64,000 nt of DNA from Blastococcus sp. CPCC 205250 (GTDB taxonomy: Bacteria > Actinomycetota > Actinomycetes > Mycobacteriales > Geodermatophilaceae), in NCBI RefSeq assembly GCF_019799925.1, contig NZ_JABGCG010000004.1:248001-312000 (forward strand), read 5' to 3'. Numbering within the stretch: the stretch's first letter is position 1; each line of letters begins with the position of its first letter. The position numbers and the translations under genes were made by a program. This document shows positions 41,444 through 49,796 of the stretch, piece after piece. Below the pieces are notes generated by a model. The model made no database searches. It was not told the DNA's origin and saw nothing but the letters and a program-made list of their open reading frames with translations.

Positions 41444-41830
41444 TCAGCGTCGCTGGAAGGACACGGTCTCGACCACGAGCAGCACCAGGGAGACCACGTT
41501 GGCCAGCAGCGCGCCGCCGGACAGGGAGACCACGCTGGAGGTGGCCTCGGCGGTGAGCCCGGCCTCGCTGACGTGGTCGGCGTACACGTAGACGACCGTG
41601 GCGGCGATCAGCTGCAGGTCGGCCACCAGGCTCGTGGCCAGGTGGACCGCGCCGATCTGCGTGCGGTCGCCGAACTTGAGCACCGTCGCGATGAGGTTGA
41701 CCACGACCGCGGCGTACAGCTCCCACGGGTTGTGCACCGCGGGGTCGTCGATGTCGCCGATGAAGAAGCCGAAGTTCAGCGTCGCGGCGAGCAGCACGAA
41801 GAACCCGAAGACCACCTTCTCGAGGTTCAT
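41444..41830 (-). CDS. DUF6394-family small membrane protein
   Basis: A 128-residue integral membrane protein with four predicted helices: FGFFVLLAATLNFGFFIGDI, LYAAVVVNLIATVLKFG, SLVADLQLIAATVVYVYAD and GGALLANVVSLVLLVVETV. ATG at 41830. It is followed at once by the potassium channel gene and is likely its partner or accessory subunit, as seen for other DUF6394 genes by my recollection. It is an ordinary inner membrane protein without catalytic signs. Confidence 0.8.
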   Translation of the reverse strand: MNLEKVVFGFFVLLAATLNFGFFIGDIDDPAVHNPWELYAAVVVNLIATVLKFGDRTQIGAVHLATSLVADLQLIAATVVYVYADHVSEAGLTAEATSSVVSLSGGALLANVVSLVLLVVETVSFQRR

Positions 41831-42000
41831 GCGATCGCGACCCCCGCGGCTGACCTGGACCGATACGGAGGCCGACCCTAGCCCCGGCACGGCGGCGCCG
41901 CCGGGTGGTCCCCCGTCGCGCCGGCAGGGCGGGCGGCGGCGCGGGCGGGCGGTGCCGGGCGGCCCTGGCGCCCCCAGCCGGGGAGGGCCACCCTGCGCCC

Positions 42001-42789
42001 ATGACCACCGAGGCCACCTGGGCGGCGTCCATGCCCGCGGTCTACGACGAGCGGCTCGGCCCGGCCCTGTTCGACCCCTTCGCCGTGGAGCTGGCGGCGC
42101 GGGCCGCTGCCCTGCAGCCCGCGCACGTGCTCGAGGTCGCGGCCGGTACCGGCGTGGTCACCCGCCGGCTGCGCGCGGCCCTGCCCGATGCCACGGTCGT
42201 CGCCACGGACCTCAACCCGGGGATGGTCGCCGTGGGCGCCGGGCGGGTGCCGGGCGTCACCTGGCGGGTCGCCGACGCCGCCGAGCTGGGCGTCCCGGAC
42301 GGCTCGGTGGACCTCGTCGTCTGCTCCTTCGGCGTCATGTTCTTCCCCGACCGGCCGGCCGCCTTCGCCGAGGCCGCCCGGGTCCTCGCCCCCGGCGGCA
42401 CGCTGCTGTTAACCGTCTGGGACGCCGTGCAGCGGTCGACCTTCCCCGCGGCCCTGGTCACCGCGCTCGCGCAGGTGCTGCCCGGGCGGACCCCGCAGTT
42501 CATCGAGCGGGTGCCGCACGGCTACGCCGACCCCGCGCGGATCACCGCCGACGTCGCCGCCGGCGGCCTGGCCGTCGAGGAGCTCAGGACCGTGACGCTG
42601 ACCGGCGAGGCGTCCTCGGCCCGGTCGCTGGCCGAGGGCTTCTGCCTCGGCACGCCGCTGCGTTTCGCGCTCGAGCTCCAGGGGTCCCTCGACGAGCTGA
42701 CCGCCGCCGTCGCCGACCGGATGACCGCCCTCCTCGGCGAGGGCCCGGTCCGTGGGGACCTCACCGCCCACGTCGTGACCGCCCGCTGA
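42001..42789 (+). CDS. Class I SAM-dependent methyltransferase
   Basis: A 262-residue Rossmann methyltransferase. SAM motif I is VLEVAAGTGVVTRRL (about 41-55), motif II VVATDLNPGM, motif III/IV DGSVDLVVCSFGVMFFPD with PGGTLLLTVWD. The start MTTEATWAASMPAVYDERLGPALF is typical of UbiE/COQ5-like small-molecule methyltransferases. It starts at ATG with a short CACCCT element 8 bases ahead, so perhaps leaderless. The acceptor is unknown. It is divergent from the DUF6394/channel operon. Confidence 0.86.
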   Translation: MTTEATWAASMPAVYDERLGPALFDPFAVELAARAAALQPAHVLEVAAGTGVVTRRLRAALPDATVVATDLNPGMVAVGAGRVPGVTWRVADAAELGVPDGSVDLVVCSFGVMFFPDRPAAFAEAARVLAPGGTLLLTVWDAVQRSTFPAALVTALAQVLPGRTPQFIERVPHGYADPARITADVAAGGLAVEELRTVTLTGEASSARSLAEGFCLGTPLRFALELQGSLDELTAAVADRMTALLGEGPVRGDLTAHVVTAR

Positions 42790-42814
42790 GCCGGCCGGGC
42801 CGCGCGCCGCCGTC

Positions 42815-42854
42815 GGCGGATGGCAGGAAATCGACGGACGACGGCGCATCCGCC
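42815..42854. promoter_or_regulatory. Inverted repeat between the methyltransferase and DinB-like genes
   Basis: GGCGGATG (42815-42822) and CATCCGCC (42847-42854) form a perfect 8-base inverted repeat with a 24-base spacer that holds an alternate stem CCGTCG/CGACGG. It may be a terminator of the methyltransferase gene or an operator. Confidence 0.4.
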
Positions 42855-42891
42855 ACTGGGCGCCCGCCGCCGTCCTCGGCATGCTCCTGAC

Positions 42892-43590
42892 GTGCACACC
42901 ACCCGCCTGCCCGCCCTCGACCACCGCGCCGCCCTGGCCGCCGAGCAGGACGCCTTCGCCGCGCTGGCCACCGGTGCACCCGCCGACCTCCCCGTGCCGG
43001 CCTGCGGGGACTGGACCGTGGCGGTGCTGGTGCGCCACCTGGCCACGATCCACCGGTGGGCGGCGCTCGCCGCCCGGACCGGGGCGGACGACGAGCTGCC
43101 GGACATGCGGCCGGTGTGGCGGGCCACCACCGCCGACGAGTACCCGGCCGCGGCCGCCGACCTGCGTACCGCCCTGGCCGAGCCCGGGCGGCCCTGCGTC
43201 ACCCTGACCGGCCCCGGCACCGCCGCCTGGTGGGCGCGGCGGCAGGTGCACGAGACCCTCGTCCACCGCCTCGACCTCGCCGCCGCGCTGGGGACCCCGG
43301 GCTCGGCCGATCCGGCGGTCGCCGCCGACTGCGTCGCCGAGGTGCTCGACACCATGCAGCCGCGCCAGGTCGCCCTCGGCCGCATGACCGCGCCGACGAC
43401 CGGCATCCGGCTGACCGCGCTGTCCGGCAGCTGGTCCCTCGGCCCGGCCCCGGTCGCGGAGGTCGCCGGGTCCGAGATCGACCTCGCGCTGCTGCTGTGG
43501 CGCCGGCTCCCCCTCGACGACGACCGGCTGACCGTGACCGGGGACCGTGCCGCCGCAGCCGCCCTGCTCGCCGAGCCGGTGGTCCCGTGA
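42892..43590 (+). CDS. Maleylpyruvate isomerase-type (mycothiol-dependent/DinB-like) protein
   Basis: A 232-residue protein of the mycothiol-dependent maleylpyruvate isomerase family, with a DinB-like helical bundle and a C-terminal domain. Signs are DLPVPACGDWTVAVLVRHLATIHRWAA (metal-binding His region), ARRQVHETLVHRLDLAAALG and TLTGPGTAAWW. The zinc triad of His/Glu/His type is present. These enzymes use mycothiol, the low-molecular-weight thiol of actinobacteria. GTG at 42892. It overlaps the downstream regulator gene. Confidence 0.85.
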   Translation: MHTTRLPALDHRAALAAEQDAFAALATGAPADLPVPACGDWTVAVLVRHLATIHRWAALAARTGADDELPDMRPVWRATTADEYPAAAADLRTALAEPGRPCVTLTGPGTAAWWARRQVHETLVHRLDLAAALGTPGSADPAVAADCVAEVLDTMQPRQVALGRMTAPTTGIRLTALSGSWSLGPAPVAEVAGSEIDLALLLWRRLPLDDDRLTVTGDRAAAAALLAEPVVP

Positions 43591-44564
43591 GGACGGCGTA
43601 CCCGCTGCGGTCGGTGGCCGCCGTCGCACTGCCGGGCGTCTCGCCGTTCGAGCTGAGCGTGCTGTGCGAGGTGTTCGGGATCGACCGGAGGGCCGACGGC
43701 GTCCCGCCGTTCGACTTCGCCGTCGTCGCCGAGCAGCCGGGCCGGGTGCCGATGAAGGCCGGCCTCACCATCGACGTCTCCGACGGCCTGGACCGCGCCG
43801 CGGAGGCCGACGTCGTGGCCGTCGCGGCCCGGCCGGTGGGGCAGCCGGCGCCCGAGGCCGTGACGCGCCTGGTGCGGGAGACCGTCGAGCGCGGCGCCCG
43901 GGTGCTGTCGATCTGCACCGCGGCGTTCGTGCTCGGCGAGGCCGGTCTGCTCGACGGCCGCCCCTGCACGACGCACTGGATGTACACCGCCGACCTGGCC
44001 GCGCGGTACCCGCTGGCCCGGGTCGACCCCGACGTCCTCTACGTCGACGACGGCGCGGTCGTCACCAGCGCGGGCACCGCCGCCGGGATCGACGCGTGCC
44101 TGCACCTCGTCCGGCAGGCGCACGGCGCGACCGTCGCGGCGCGGATCGCCCGGCGGATGGTCGTGCCGCCGCACCGCGACGGCGGCCAGGCCCAGTACGT
44201 GGCCACCCCGCTGCCCCGCGCCGCCGACGACGACGTGGCCGCGCTGCAGGAGTGGGCGCTGGCCCGCCTCGACGAGGACCTCTCGGTGGAGCGGCTGGCC
44301 CGCCAGGCACTGGTCTCGCCGCGCACCCTGGCCCGGCGCTTCACCGAGGCCTGCGGCGCGACCCCGGCGGCGTGGGTGGCGCGCATGCGGCTGCAGCGCG
44401 CGCAGGAGCTGCTGGAGACGACGACCCTGCCGGTCGACGCGATCGCCGCGGAGGTCGGCTGGGGCACCGGGGCGGTGCTGCGCCACCACTTCGGCAAGCT
44501 CGGCACGACCCCGCTGGCCTACCGCCGCACCTTCGCCGGGCCACCCGCGCGGGCCTCGGCGTGA
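43587..44564 (+). CDS. GlxA-family transcriptional regulator (DJ-1/PfpI + AraC)
   Basis: A 325-residue regulator: DJ-1/PfpI-type N-terminal sensor (about 5-190, with AVALPGVSPFELSVLCEVFG and ARVLSICTAAFVLGEAGLLDGR), then a C-terminal AraC helix-turn-helix pair (DEDLSVERLARQALVSPRTLARRFTEACGATPAAW... to VGWGTGAVLRHHFGK). It activates genes in response to small nucleophile or catabolic signals in related systems. The GTG start overlaps the DinB-like stop (GTGA), so they are coupled. Confidence 0.89.
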   Translation: MRTAYPLRSVAAVALPGVSPFELSVLCEVFGIDRRADGVPPFDFAVVAEQPGRVPMKAGLTIDVSDGLDRAAEADVVAVAARPVGQPAPEAVTRLVRETVERGARVLSICTAAFVLGEAGLLDGRPCTTHWMYTADLAARYPLARVDPDVLYVDDGAVVTSAGTAAGIDACLHLVRQAHGATVAARIARRMVVPPHRDGGQAQYVATPLPRAADDDVAALQEWALARLDEDLSVERLARQALVSPRTLARRFTEACGATPAAWVARMRLQRAQELLETTTLPVDAIAAEVGWGTGAVLRHHFGKLGTTPLAYRRTFAGPPARASA

Positions 44565-45850
44565 ACGAGGTCCTGACGCAGGCGTGGTCGGCCCTCGGCG
44601 GAGGCCCCCTGCCCCGGGTGACCGTCTCCGGGGCGACCGGGCTCGCCGGACCGCTGGCGGCCGAGGAGATGTCCCTGGCCGCGGTGGCCGCGCAGCTGCT
44701 GGCGGCCCGCGAGCTCACCGGCGCCCCCGGGGCCCCGCTGGAGCTCGACGCGCGGCAGGTGGGGCTGGCGGTGCGCAGCGAGCGGTTCGTGCGCCGCGCC
44801 GGACGCCCGGTCGGGCCGGGGTTCGCGCCGATGTCGCGGTTCTGGCGCTCCGCCGACGGCTGGGTGCGGCTGCACGCGAACTACCCGCACCACCGCGCCG
44901 CCGTCCTCGCCGTGCTCGGGGAGGCCGACCCGGACGCCGCCGCGGCCGGGCTGACCGCGGTCGAGCTGGAGGACGCGGTCGTCGCGGCCGGGGGTGCCGC
45001 GGCCGCGGTCCGCACCGAGGAGGCGTGGGCGGCGTCGGCCGCGGGCCGGGCGGTCGCCGGGCACCCGCTGCTCTCCCTGGACCGGGTCGGCGACGCGCCC
45101 GCCCGGGACGTGCGGCGGCCGCGGGTGCTGTCGCTCACCCGGGTGATCGCCGGCCCCGTCGCCGCCCGGACGCTGGCCGCGCACGGCGCCGACGTGCTGC
45201 GGCTGGAGAGCCCCCGGCTGCCCGAGGACCCCGGCACGCTCGCCGACACCGGCTCCGGCCAGCGCACCGCGGTGGTCGACCTCGCCGCGCGCAGCGGCCG
45301 GGCGACGGCCGAGGAGCTGCTGGCCGGCGCCGACGTCGTCCTCCTCGGGTACCGGCCCGGCGCGCTGGAGGCGTTCGGGCTGGACCCGGCCGAGCTGGCG
45401 CGACGGCACCCGCACCTGGTCGTGGTCCGGCTCTCGGCGTGGGGCACCGACGGACCGTGGGGACGGCGGCGCGGCTTCGACTCGCTCGTGCAGGCGGCCA
45501 CCGGGATCGCCGTGGCGTGCGGCAGCGCGGACGCGCCGGGCGTGCTGCCGGCGCAGGTGCTCGACCACGCCACCGGGCACCTCGCCGCCGCCGCCGCGCT
45601 GCGCGGGCTGGCCCGGCGGCGGGCCGAGGGCGGCACGTGGTCGGCCGAGCTGGCGCTGGCCCGCACCGCCGCGCGGCTGCTCGCCGCCGGACGCTCGCCC
45701 GGCCGCCCCGGCGACGACCCGGACCCCGCGCCGTACCTCGTCGACCTGCCCGCCGACGGCGGCCCGCTCACCGTCGTCGGGCCGCCCGGCTGCCCACCGT
45801 GGGCGCACGCGGCGACGCCGTCCGCGCCGGCCTGGCCCGCCGCAGGGTGA
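44561..45850 (+). CDS. Class III CoA-transferase-like protein with permuted domain order
   Basis: A 429-residue CaiB/BaiF (family III) CoA-transferase. The typical opening (VLxLxRVxAGPxAxxxLAxxGADVxRxE) is seen only at about residues 185-220 (RVLSLTRVIAGPVAARTLA, then AHGADVLRLESP); the first 170 residues contain the small-domain-like WRSADGWVRLHANYPHHRAAVL part. The remaining core has VVLLGYRPGALEAFGL and VVRLSAWGTDGPWGRRRG. The order of the two halves is thus reversed relative to usual enzymes. It starts GTG overlapping the GlxA-type stop. Substrate is not predictable. Confidence 0.83.
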   Translation: MNEVLTQAWSALGGGPLPRVTVSGATGLAGPLAAEEMSLAAVAAQLLAARELTGAPGAPLELDARQVGLAVRSERFVRRAGRPVGPGFAPMSRFWRSADGWVRLHANYPHHRAAVLAVLGEADPDAAAAGLTAVELEDAVVAAGGAAAAVRTEEAWAASAAGRAVAGHPLLSLDRVGDAPARDVRRPRVLSLTRVIAGPVAARTLAAHGADVLRLESPRLPEDPGTLADTGSGQRTAVVDLAARSGRATAEELLAGADVVLLGYRPGALEAFGLDPAELARRHPHLVVVRLSAWGTDGPWGRRRGFDSLVQAATGIAVACGSADAPGVLPAQVLDHATGHLAAAAALRGLARRRAEGGTWSAELALARTAARLLAAGRSPGRPGDDPDPAPYLVDLPADGGPLTVVGPPGCPPWAHAATPSAPAWPAAG

Positions 45851-45856
45851 GCCGGG

Positions 45857-47002
45857 CTACCGGCGCAGGTGACCGGCCGCGATGGTCTCCCCGACGGCCT
45901 CCAGCAGCTCCGCCGCCCGCCGCATGCTGCGCGCGGGGTCGGGCTCGAGGTCGCGGAGCTCGTACACCCCGGCGAGCCCGGCTCCGGCCGCCTCGGCGGC
46001 GGTGAGGTCGCAGCGCCCGGCCACCGCGACCACCTCGGCCCCGGCCGCCCGGGCCGTCGCCGCGACGCCGAGCGGGCCCTTGCCGCGCAGGCTCTGCCCG
46101 TCCAGCCGCCCCTCCCCCACCACGACCACGTCGGCGCCGTCCACGGCGGCGGGGAAGCCGGTCAGCTCGAGCAGGAAGGCGATGCCGGGCACGATCCGGG
46201 CGCCCAGCACGGCCGCCGCCGCGAAGCCGAGCCCGCCAGCCGCGCCCGCGCCGGGCAGGTCCCGCCGGTCGGCGCCCGTGGTGGCCGCGACGACGTCGGC
46301 CCAGTGGTCCAGCGCGCGGTCCAGCAGGGCGACGGTGTCCGGGCCGGCGCCCTTCTGCGGCCCGTAGACCGCAGCCGCCCCGGACGGCCCGGTGAGCGGG
46401 TTGTCCACGTCGCAGGCGACGAGCACCTCGATGCCGGCCAGCCGCGGGTCCAGGCCGGCGAGGTCGAGCCGGTCGAGACCGAGCAGGGCCGCGCCGCCCG
46501 GGCCGACGGGCTCGCCCGCCGCCGTGCGCAGCCGCGCGCCCAGGGCCGCCACCGCGCCGGCGCCGCCGTCGGTCGTCGCGCTGCCCCCGACGGCGAGCAC
46601 CACGCGGCCCACGCCGCGGTCCAGCGCCGCGCGCACGAGCTCCCCGACCCCGCGGGTCGAGGCGGCACGGGCGGTGGCGTCGTCCGGCGGCCCCGGTAGC
46701 AGGCCGAGCCCGGCCGCGGCCGCCATCTCGACCACGGCGGTGTCCCCGAGGACGGCGAACAGCGCGTCGACCGGTGCCCCCAGCGGCCCGGGGACGCGCG
46801 CGCGGGCCGGCGCGAAGCCGTGCCGGAGGACGAGGTCCACGGTGCCCTCGCCGCCGTCGGCGACCGGGTGCTCGGCGACGGCGGCGTCCGGCGCGCCGCG
46901 GCGCAGCCCGCGGGCCAGGGCGGCGGCCGCGTCGGCGGCGGTGAGGGAGCCCTTGAACGAGTCCGGGGCGACGACCACCCGCGGGGCGGGGGGGACCGAC
47001 AT
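45857..47002 (-). CDS. glxK: Glycerate 2-kinase
   Basis: A 381-residue glycerate kinase of the GlxK/GarK family. Key stretches are VVVAPDSFKGSLTAADAAAALARG (nucleotide loop, about 11-34), HPVADGGEGTVD, GSATTDGGAGA, VLVACDVDNPLTGPSGAA and YGPQKGA. It phosphorylates glycerate in glycolate, serine or sugar acid breakdown. ATG start. It is convergent with the CoA-transferase gene and divergent from the SDR gene by 42 bases. Confidence 0.93.
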   Translation of the reverse strand: MSVPPAPRVVVAPDSFKGSLTAADAAAALARGLRRGAPDAAVAEHPVADGGEGTVDLVLRHGFAPARARVPGPLGAPVDALFAVLGDTAVVEMAAAAGLGLLPGPPDDATARAASTRGVGELVRAALDRGVGRVVLAVGGSATTDGGAGAVAALGARLRTAAGEPVGPGGAALLGLDRLDLAGLDPRLAGIEVLVACDVDNPLTGPSGAAAVYGPQKGAGPDTVALLDRALDHWADVVAATTGADRRDLPGAGAAGGLGFAAAAVLGARIVPGIAFLLELTGFPAAVDGADVVVVGEGRLDGQSLRGKGPLGVAATARAAGAEVVAVAGRCDLTAAEAAGAGLAGVYELRDLEPDPARSMRRAAELLEAVGETIAAGHLRR

Positions 47003-47044
47003 GCCCCCAGCCTCCGGCCCCGGTCAACCGGGCAGGATGACGGC

Positions 47045-47842
47045 GTGGACCTGGGACTGCGCGGCCGGCGCGCGATCGTGACCGGCGCGAGCCGCGGCAT
47101 CGGCCTGGCCGTGGCGCAGGCGCTGGCCGCGGAGGGCGCGGCCGTGGCGCTGGTCGCCCGCGACGCCGCCGGGCTCGCCACCGCCGCCGATCGGGTGGCG
47201 GGGCACGGCGGCCCGGTGCTGCCGCTGTCGGCCGACACCACCGACGACACGGCCGTGCGGGCCATGGTCGACCGCGTGGTCACCGAGTTCGGCGGGGTCG
47301 ACGTCCTGGTGAACTGCGCGGCCCGACCGGCCTCGGCCGGCGCCACCCCGCCGCTGGCGGAGCTCACCGACGACGACGTCCGCGTCGAGCTGGAGACGAA
47401 GGTGCTCGGCTACCTGCGCTGCGCGCGGGCCGTCGCGCCGCACATGGCCGCCGCCGGCTGGGGTCGCATCGTCAACGTGAGCGGACTGAACGCCCGGCGC
47501 ACGGGCTCGCTGGTCGGCTCGGTGCGCAACGTCGCCGTGGCCGCCATGACGGCCAACCTGGCCGACGAGCTGGGCCCGTCGGGCATCACGGTGACCTGCG
47601 TGCACCCGGGGACCACGGTCACCGAGCGGACCCCGTCCGTCGTCGCCGACCGCGCGGCCCGCGAGGGCGTCGAGGAGGCGGAGGCGCAGCGGCGGATGGC
47701 GGCCGGCACGAGCATCGGCCGGCTGGTGACGGCCGCGGAGGTCGCCGACGTGGTGGCCTTCCTGGCCTCACCGCGCAGCGCGGGGATCACGGGTGAGTCG
47801 ATCGCCGTCGGCGGCGGCAGCCGCGGCGTCATCTCCTACTGA
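47045..47842 (+). CDS. Divergent short-chain dehydrogenase (SDR) lacking YxxxK
   Basis: A 265-residue SDR-fold protein. The cofactor motif TGASRGIG (14-21) and NCAARPA (NAG-type) are intact and GITVTCVHPGTT follows the active site region. Where the catalytic Tyr-x3-Lys should be, the sequence reads SGSVRNVAVAAMTAN, with neither Tyr nor Lys. Thus it is a natural variant that may bind NAD(P) without normal oxidoreductase chemistry. GTG at 47045 is preceded by CAGGAT 6 bases ahead, so it is likely leaderless. It overlaps the next convergent gene by 7 bases. Confidence 0.86.
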   Translation: MDLGLRGRRAIVTGASRGIGLAVAQALAAEGAAVALVARDAAGLATAADRVAGHGGPVLPLSADTTDDTAVRAMVDRVVTEFGGVDVLVNCAARPASAGATPPLAELTDDDVRVELETKVLGYLRCARAVAPHMAAAGWGRIVNVSGLNARRTGSLVGSVRNVAVAAMTANLADELGPSGITVTCVHPGTTVTERTPSVVADRAAREGVEEAEAQRRMAAGTSIGRLVTAAEVADVVAFLASPRSAGITGESIAVGGGSRGVISY

Positions 47843-48417
47843 GCGACGCGCTCGAGGAAGCGCAGCGTCCGCGTCGTGAGCAGGTGCGCCGCCGCCCGGT
47901 CGTAGCCGGGCAGCCCCGGGTCGGCGAACAAGTGCGCCGTCCCCGGGTAGAGGAACAGCTCGCCGTCCTCGGAGCAGGCCACCAGGGCGCGGGCCGCGTC
48001 GAGGTCGCCCTCGCCGGCGAACAGCTCGTCGTCGGCCATGCCGTGCACCTGCACCGGGACGCCGGCGGGCCACCGGTCGGCGAAGGCGGTCGCCGGCACG
48101 CAGCCGGAGAACAGCAGCGCACCGCGCGCCCCGGGCCGGGTCTGGGCCAGCGCCTGGGCCGGCAGGACACCGAGGGAGAAGCCCGCGTACACGCAGCCGG
48201 CGGGCAGGGCCTCGACCGCGCGCCGGCCCCGGCCCACGATCGCGTCGTACCCGACCTCGCCGGCATGCGCGGCGCCGGCCGCCAGGTCGGCGAAGCGCCG
48301 GCCCTCGAAGAGGTCGGGCACGTGCACCGTGTGCCCCGCCTGCTCCAGCTCCGCGGCGAACCCGCGCACCCCGGGCGTGCACCCGTGCACGGAGTGGAAG
48401 ACGACGACCTCGGCCAT
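47836..48417 (-). CDS. Dienelactone hydrolase-family protein
   Basis: A 193-residue alpha/beta-hydrolase of the dienelactone hydrolase type. It has VVVFHSVHGCTPGVRGFAAEL at the start, the nucleophile region YAGFSLGVLPAQAL (Ser rather than Cys), and GMADDELFAGEGD with GTAHLFADPGLPGYD carrying the acid and His. GAGGAGG stands 6 bases ahead of the ATG. Its stop TAG overlaps the SDR gene end by 7 bases. Substrate unknown. Confidence 0.85.
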   Translation of the reverse strand: MAEVVVFHSVHGCTPGVRGFAAELEQAGHTVHVPDLFEGRRFADLAAGAAHAGEVGYDAIVGRGRRAVEALPAGCVYAGFSLGVLPAQALAQTRPGARGALLFSGCVPATAFADRWPAGVPVQVHGMADDELFAGEGDLDAARALVACSEDGELFLYPGTAHLFADPGLPGYDRAAAHLLTTRTLRFLERVAQ

Positions 48418-48427
48418 GCCGGCCTCC

Positions 48428-48598
48428 TCACTGCCCCGTCCAGCATCCTCCCCGGCCCCGGACCACCGGGACCCGCCACCCGGCGGGTGTGGCCACGGCC
48501 CGGACCACCGTCGCGACGAGGAGACGACCGACCAGCAGGCGCAGGCGCGGGGGGAGGTCGTGCAGCCGCTCCACGACGGACACCCGCTCGGCCGGCAC
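48428..48598 (-). CDS. Possible small basic hypothetical protein
   Basis: A 56-residue frame (GTG at 48598) with high third-position GC and a hydrophobic-basic centre (ERLHDLPPRLRLLVGRLLVATVVRAVA). It ends 10 bases before the ATG of the dienelactone hydrolase gene and could be its leader gene. No family and no ribosome site. It may be real or a chance frame. Confidence 0.3.
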   Translation of the reverse strand: MPAERVSVVERLHDLPPRLRLLVGRLLVATVVRAVATPAGWRVPVVRGRGGCWTGQ

Positions 48599-48862
48599 CG
48601 GGACGGTGTGGCCCGTCCGCCGGTCTTGCGAAGATCTCGCGGGAGCACTGCGGGTCCCCTGCGGCGCGGTCGGCAGAGTCCTCCCTGTCGCCGGGCCACG
48701 GGGGACCGGCGGCGCGAGCACGGGGGAACGGGCCCCGCTCACCGCCTCGGGGGAGGGCCGGTGGGCGGGGCCCGACCCGTTCCGCGGCCGCCGCGCACGG
48801 ACCCGTCGACCCCGGCGCCGGGACGGCGGATCATCCCGGCGACCCCACCGGGAGGAGACGCG
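48599..48862 (+). other. Gap between hydrolase and AraC regulator genes
   Basis: About 264 bases with no convincing gene. It has one lower-GC point, GCGAAGATCTCGC at 48628-48640, an interrupted inverted repeat that could be a regulatory site, and several G-rich runs. I see no clear -35/-10 pair. Confidence 0.35.
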
Positions 48863-49699
48863 GTGACCCAGCCACCGGAACCGCTCGTGCTCCGCCCCGG
48901 GCTCGCGCTGCGCCCGGTCGCCGGGCCGCTGGCCGAGAGCGTCCTGCCCCCCGCCGCCGAGCACCGCGTGCTCGTCAACGTCGGCCGGCCCTACCGGCTC
49001 GTGGAGGTCCTCGGCGACGCCGAGGTGCACACCCCCGGCCTGCCCGGGGACGTCGCCGTCGTCCCGGCCGGGACGCCGTTCGCCGTCCGCACCGCCGACG
49101 GCACCCCGCAGGAGGTCACCTCCCTGGTCGTCGGGATCTCCCCCGGGCTGGTCGACGAGCTCCTGGCCGGCGCCGGCCGGCCGGCCGAGCTGCGGCCGGT
49201 GGTCGGCGCCCGCTCCCCCGCCGTCGCGCCGCTCGCCGCACTCCTGCACACCGGCCTCGCCGACCGCACGGAGCTGGGCCGCCTGGCCCTGGAGTCGATC
49301 GGCACCGCACTGGTGGCGGCGCTCGTCCGCGACCACACGGCCGGCGCGCCCCGCGTCCCGACCGGGCCGGCCGGCCTGTCCCGGCCGCAGCTGGCCCGCG
49401 TCGTCCGGCACGTCGAGGACCGCCTCGACCAGCCGCTGACCGTCGCGGAGCTCGCCGCGCTCGCGCACGTGAGCGAGTTCCACTTCAGCCGGCTGTTCCG
49501 CGCCGCCACCGGCGCCAGCCCGCACCGGTACGTGCTCGGCCGCCGGGTGGCGCGGGCCCGGGAGCTCCTCCTCGGCACCGACCTGCCGGTCGCCGCCGTC
49601 GCCGCCCGCTGCGGCTTCGCCGACGCCGGCCACCTCACCCGGCACACCCGCCGCGCGTTCGGCACGACGCCCGCGGCGCTGCGCGCGGCCTCCCGGTGA
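48863..49699 (+). CDS. AraC family transcriptional regulator
   Basis: A 278-residue AraC-type protein: cupin-like N-terminus (about 30-150) and two helix-turn-helix modules at the end (DRLDQPLTVAELAALAHVSEFHFSRLF, then TDLPVAAVAARCGFADAGHLTRHTRRAFGTTPAAL). The N-terminal sensor may bind a small ligand. GGAGGAG is 5 bases ahead of the GTG. Downstream there is a 21-base-period direct repeat and then two co-directional genes, so it probably controls them. Confidence 0.9.
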   Translation: MTQPPEPLVLRPGLALRPVAGPLAESVLPPAAEHRVLVNVGRPYRLVEVLGDAEVHTPGLPGDVAVVPAGTPFAVRTADGTPQEVTSLVVGISPGLVDELLAGAGRPAELRPVVGARSPAVAPLAALLHTGLADRTELGRLALESIGTALVAALVRDHTAGAPRVPTGPAGLSRPQLARVVRHVEDRLDQPLTVAELAALAHVSEFHFSRLFRAATGASPHRYVLGRRVARARELLLGTDLPVAAVAARCGFADAGHLTRHTRRAFGTTPAALRAASR

Positions 49700-49738
49700 C
49701 CGCAGGGACGTCCACGCCGGCCGCAGGGACGTCCACGC
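49700..49738 (+). promoter_or_regulatory. Direct repeat with 21-base period after the AraC gene
   Basis: An 18-base sequence (CCGCAGGGACGTCCACGC) occurs at 49700-49717 and 49721-49738. AraC-family proteins bind direct repeats two helical turns (about 21 bases) apart, so this is a good operator candidate upstream of the SnoaL-like gene. Confidence 0.55.
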
Positions 49739-49796
49739 ATGCCGGCCGCACCCCGCGCCACGCTGGTCCCCCCGAACCGACGAGGAGGAGGAACCG

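Noticed and set aside
48489..48866. A 125-codon plus-strand open frame before the AraC gene
   Set aside because: It is Arg/Ser-rich without domain or ribosome site and overlaps the AraC start; likely chance.
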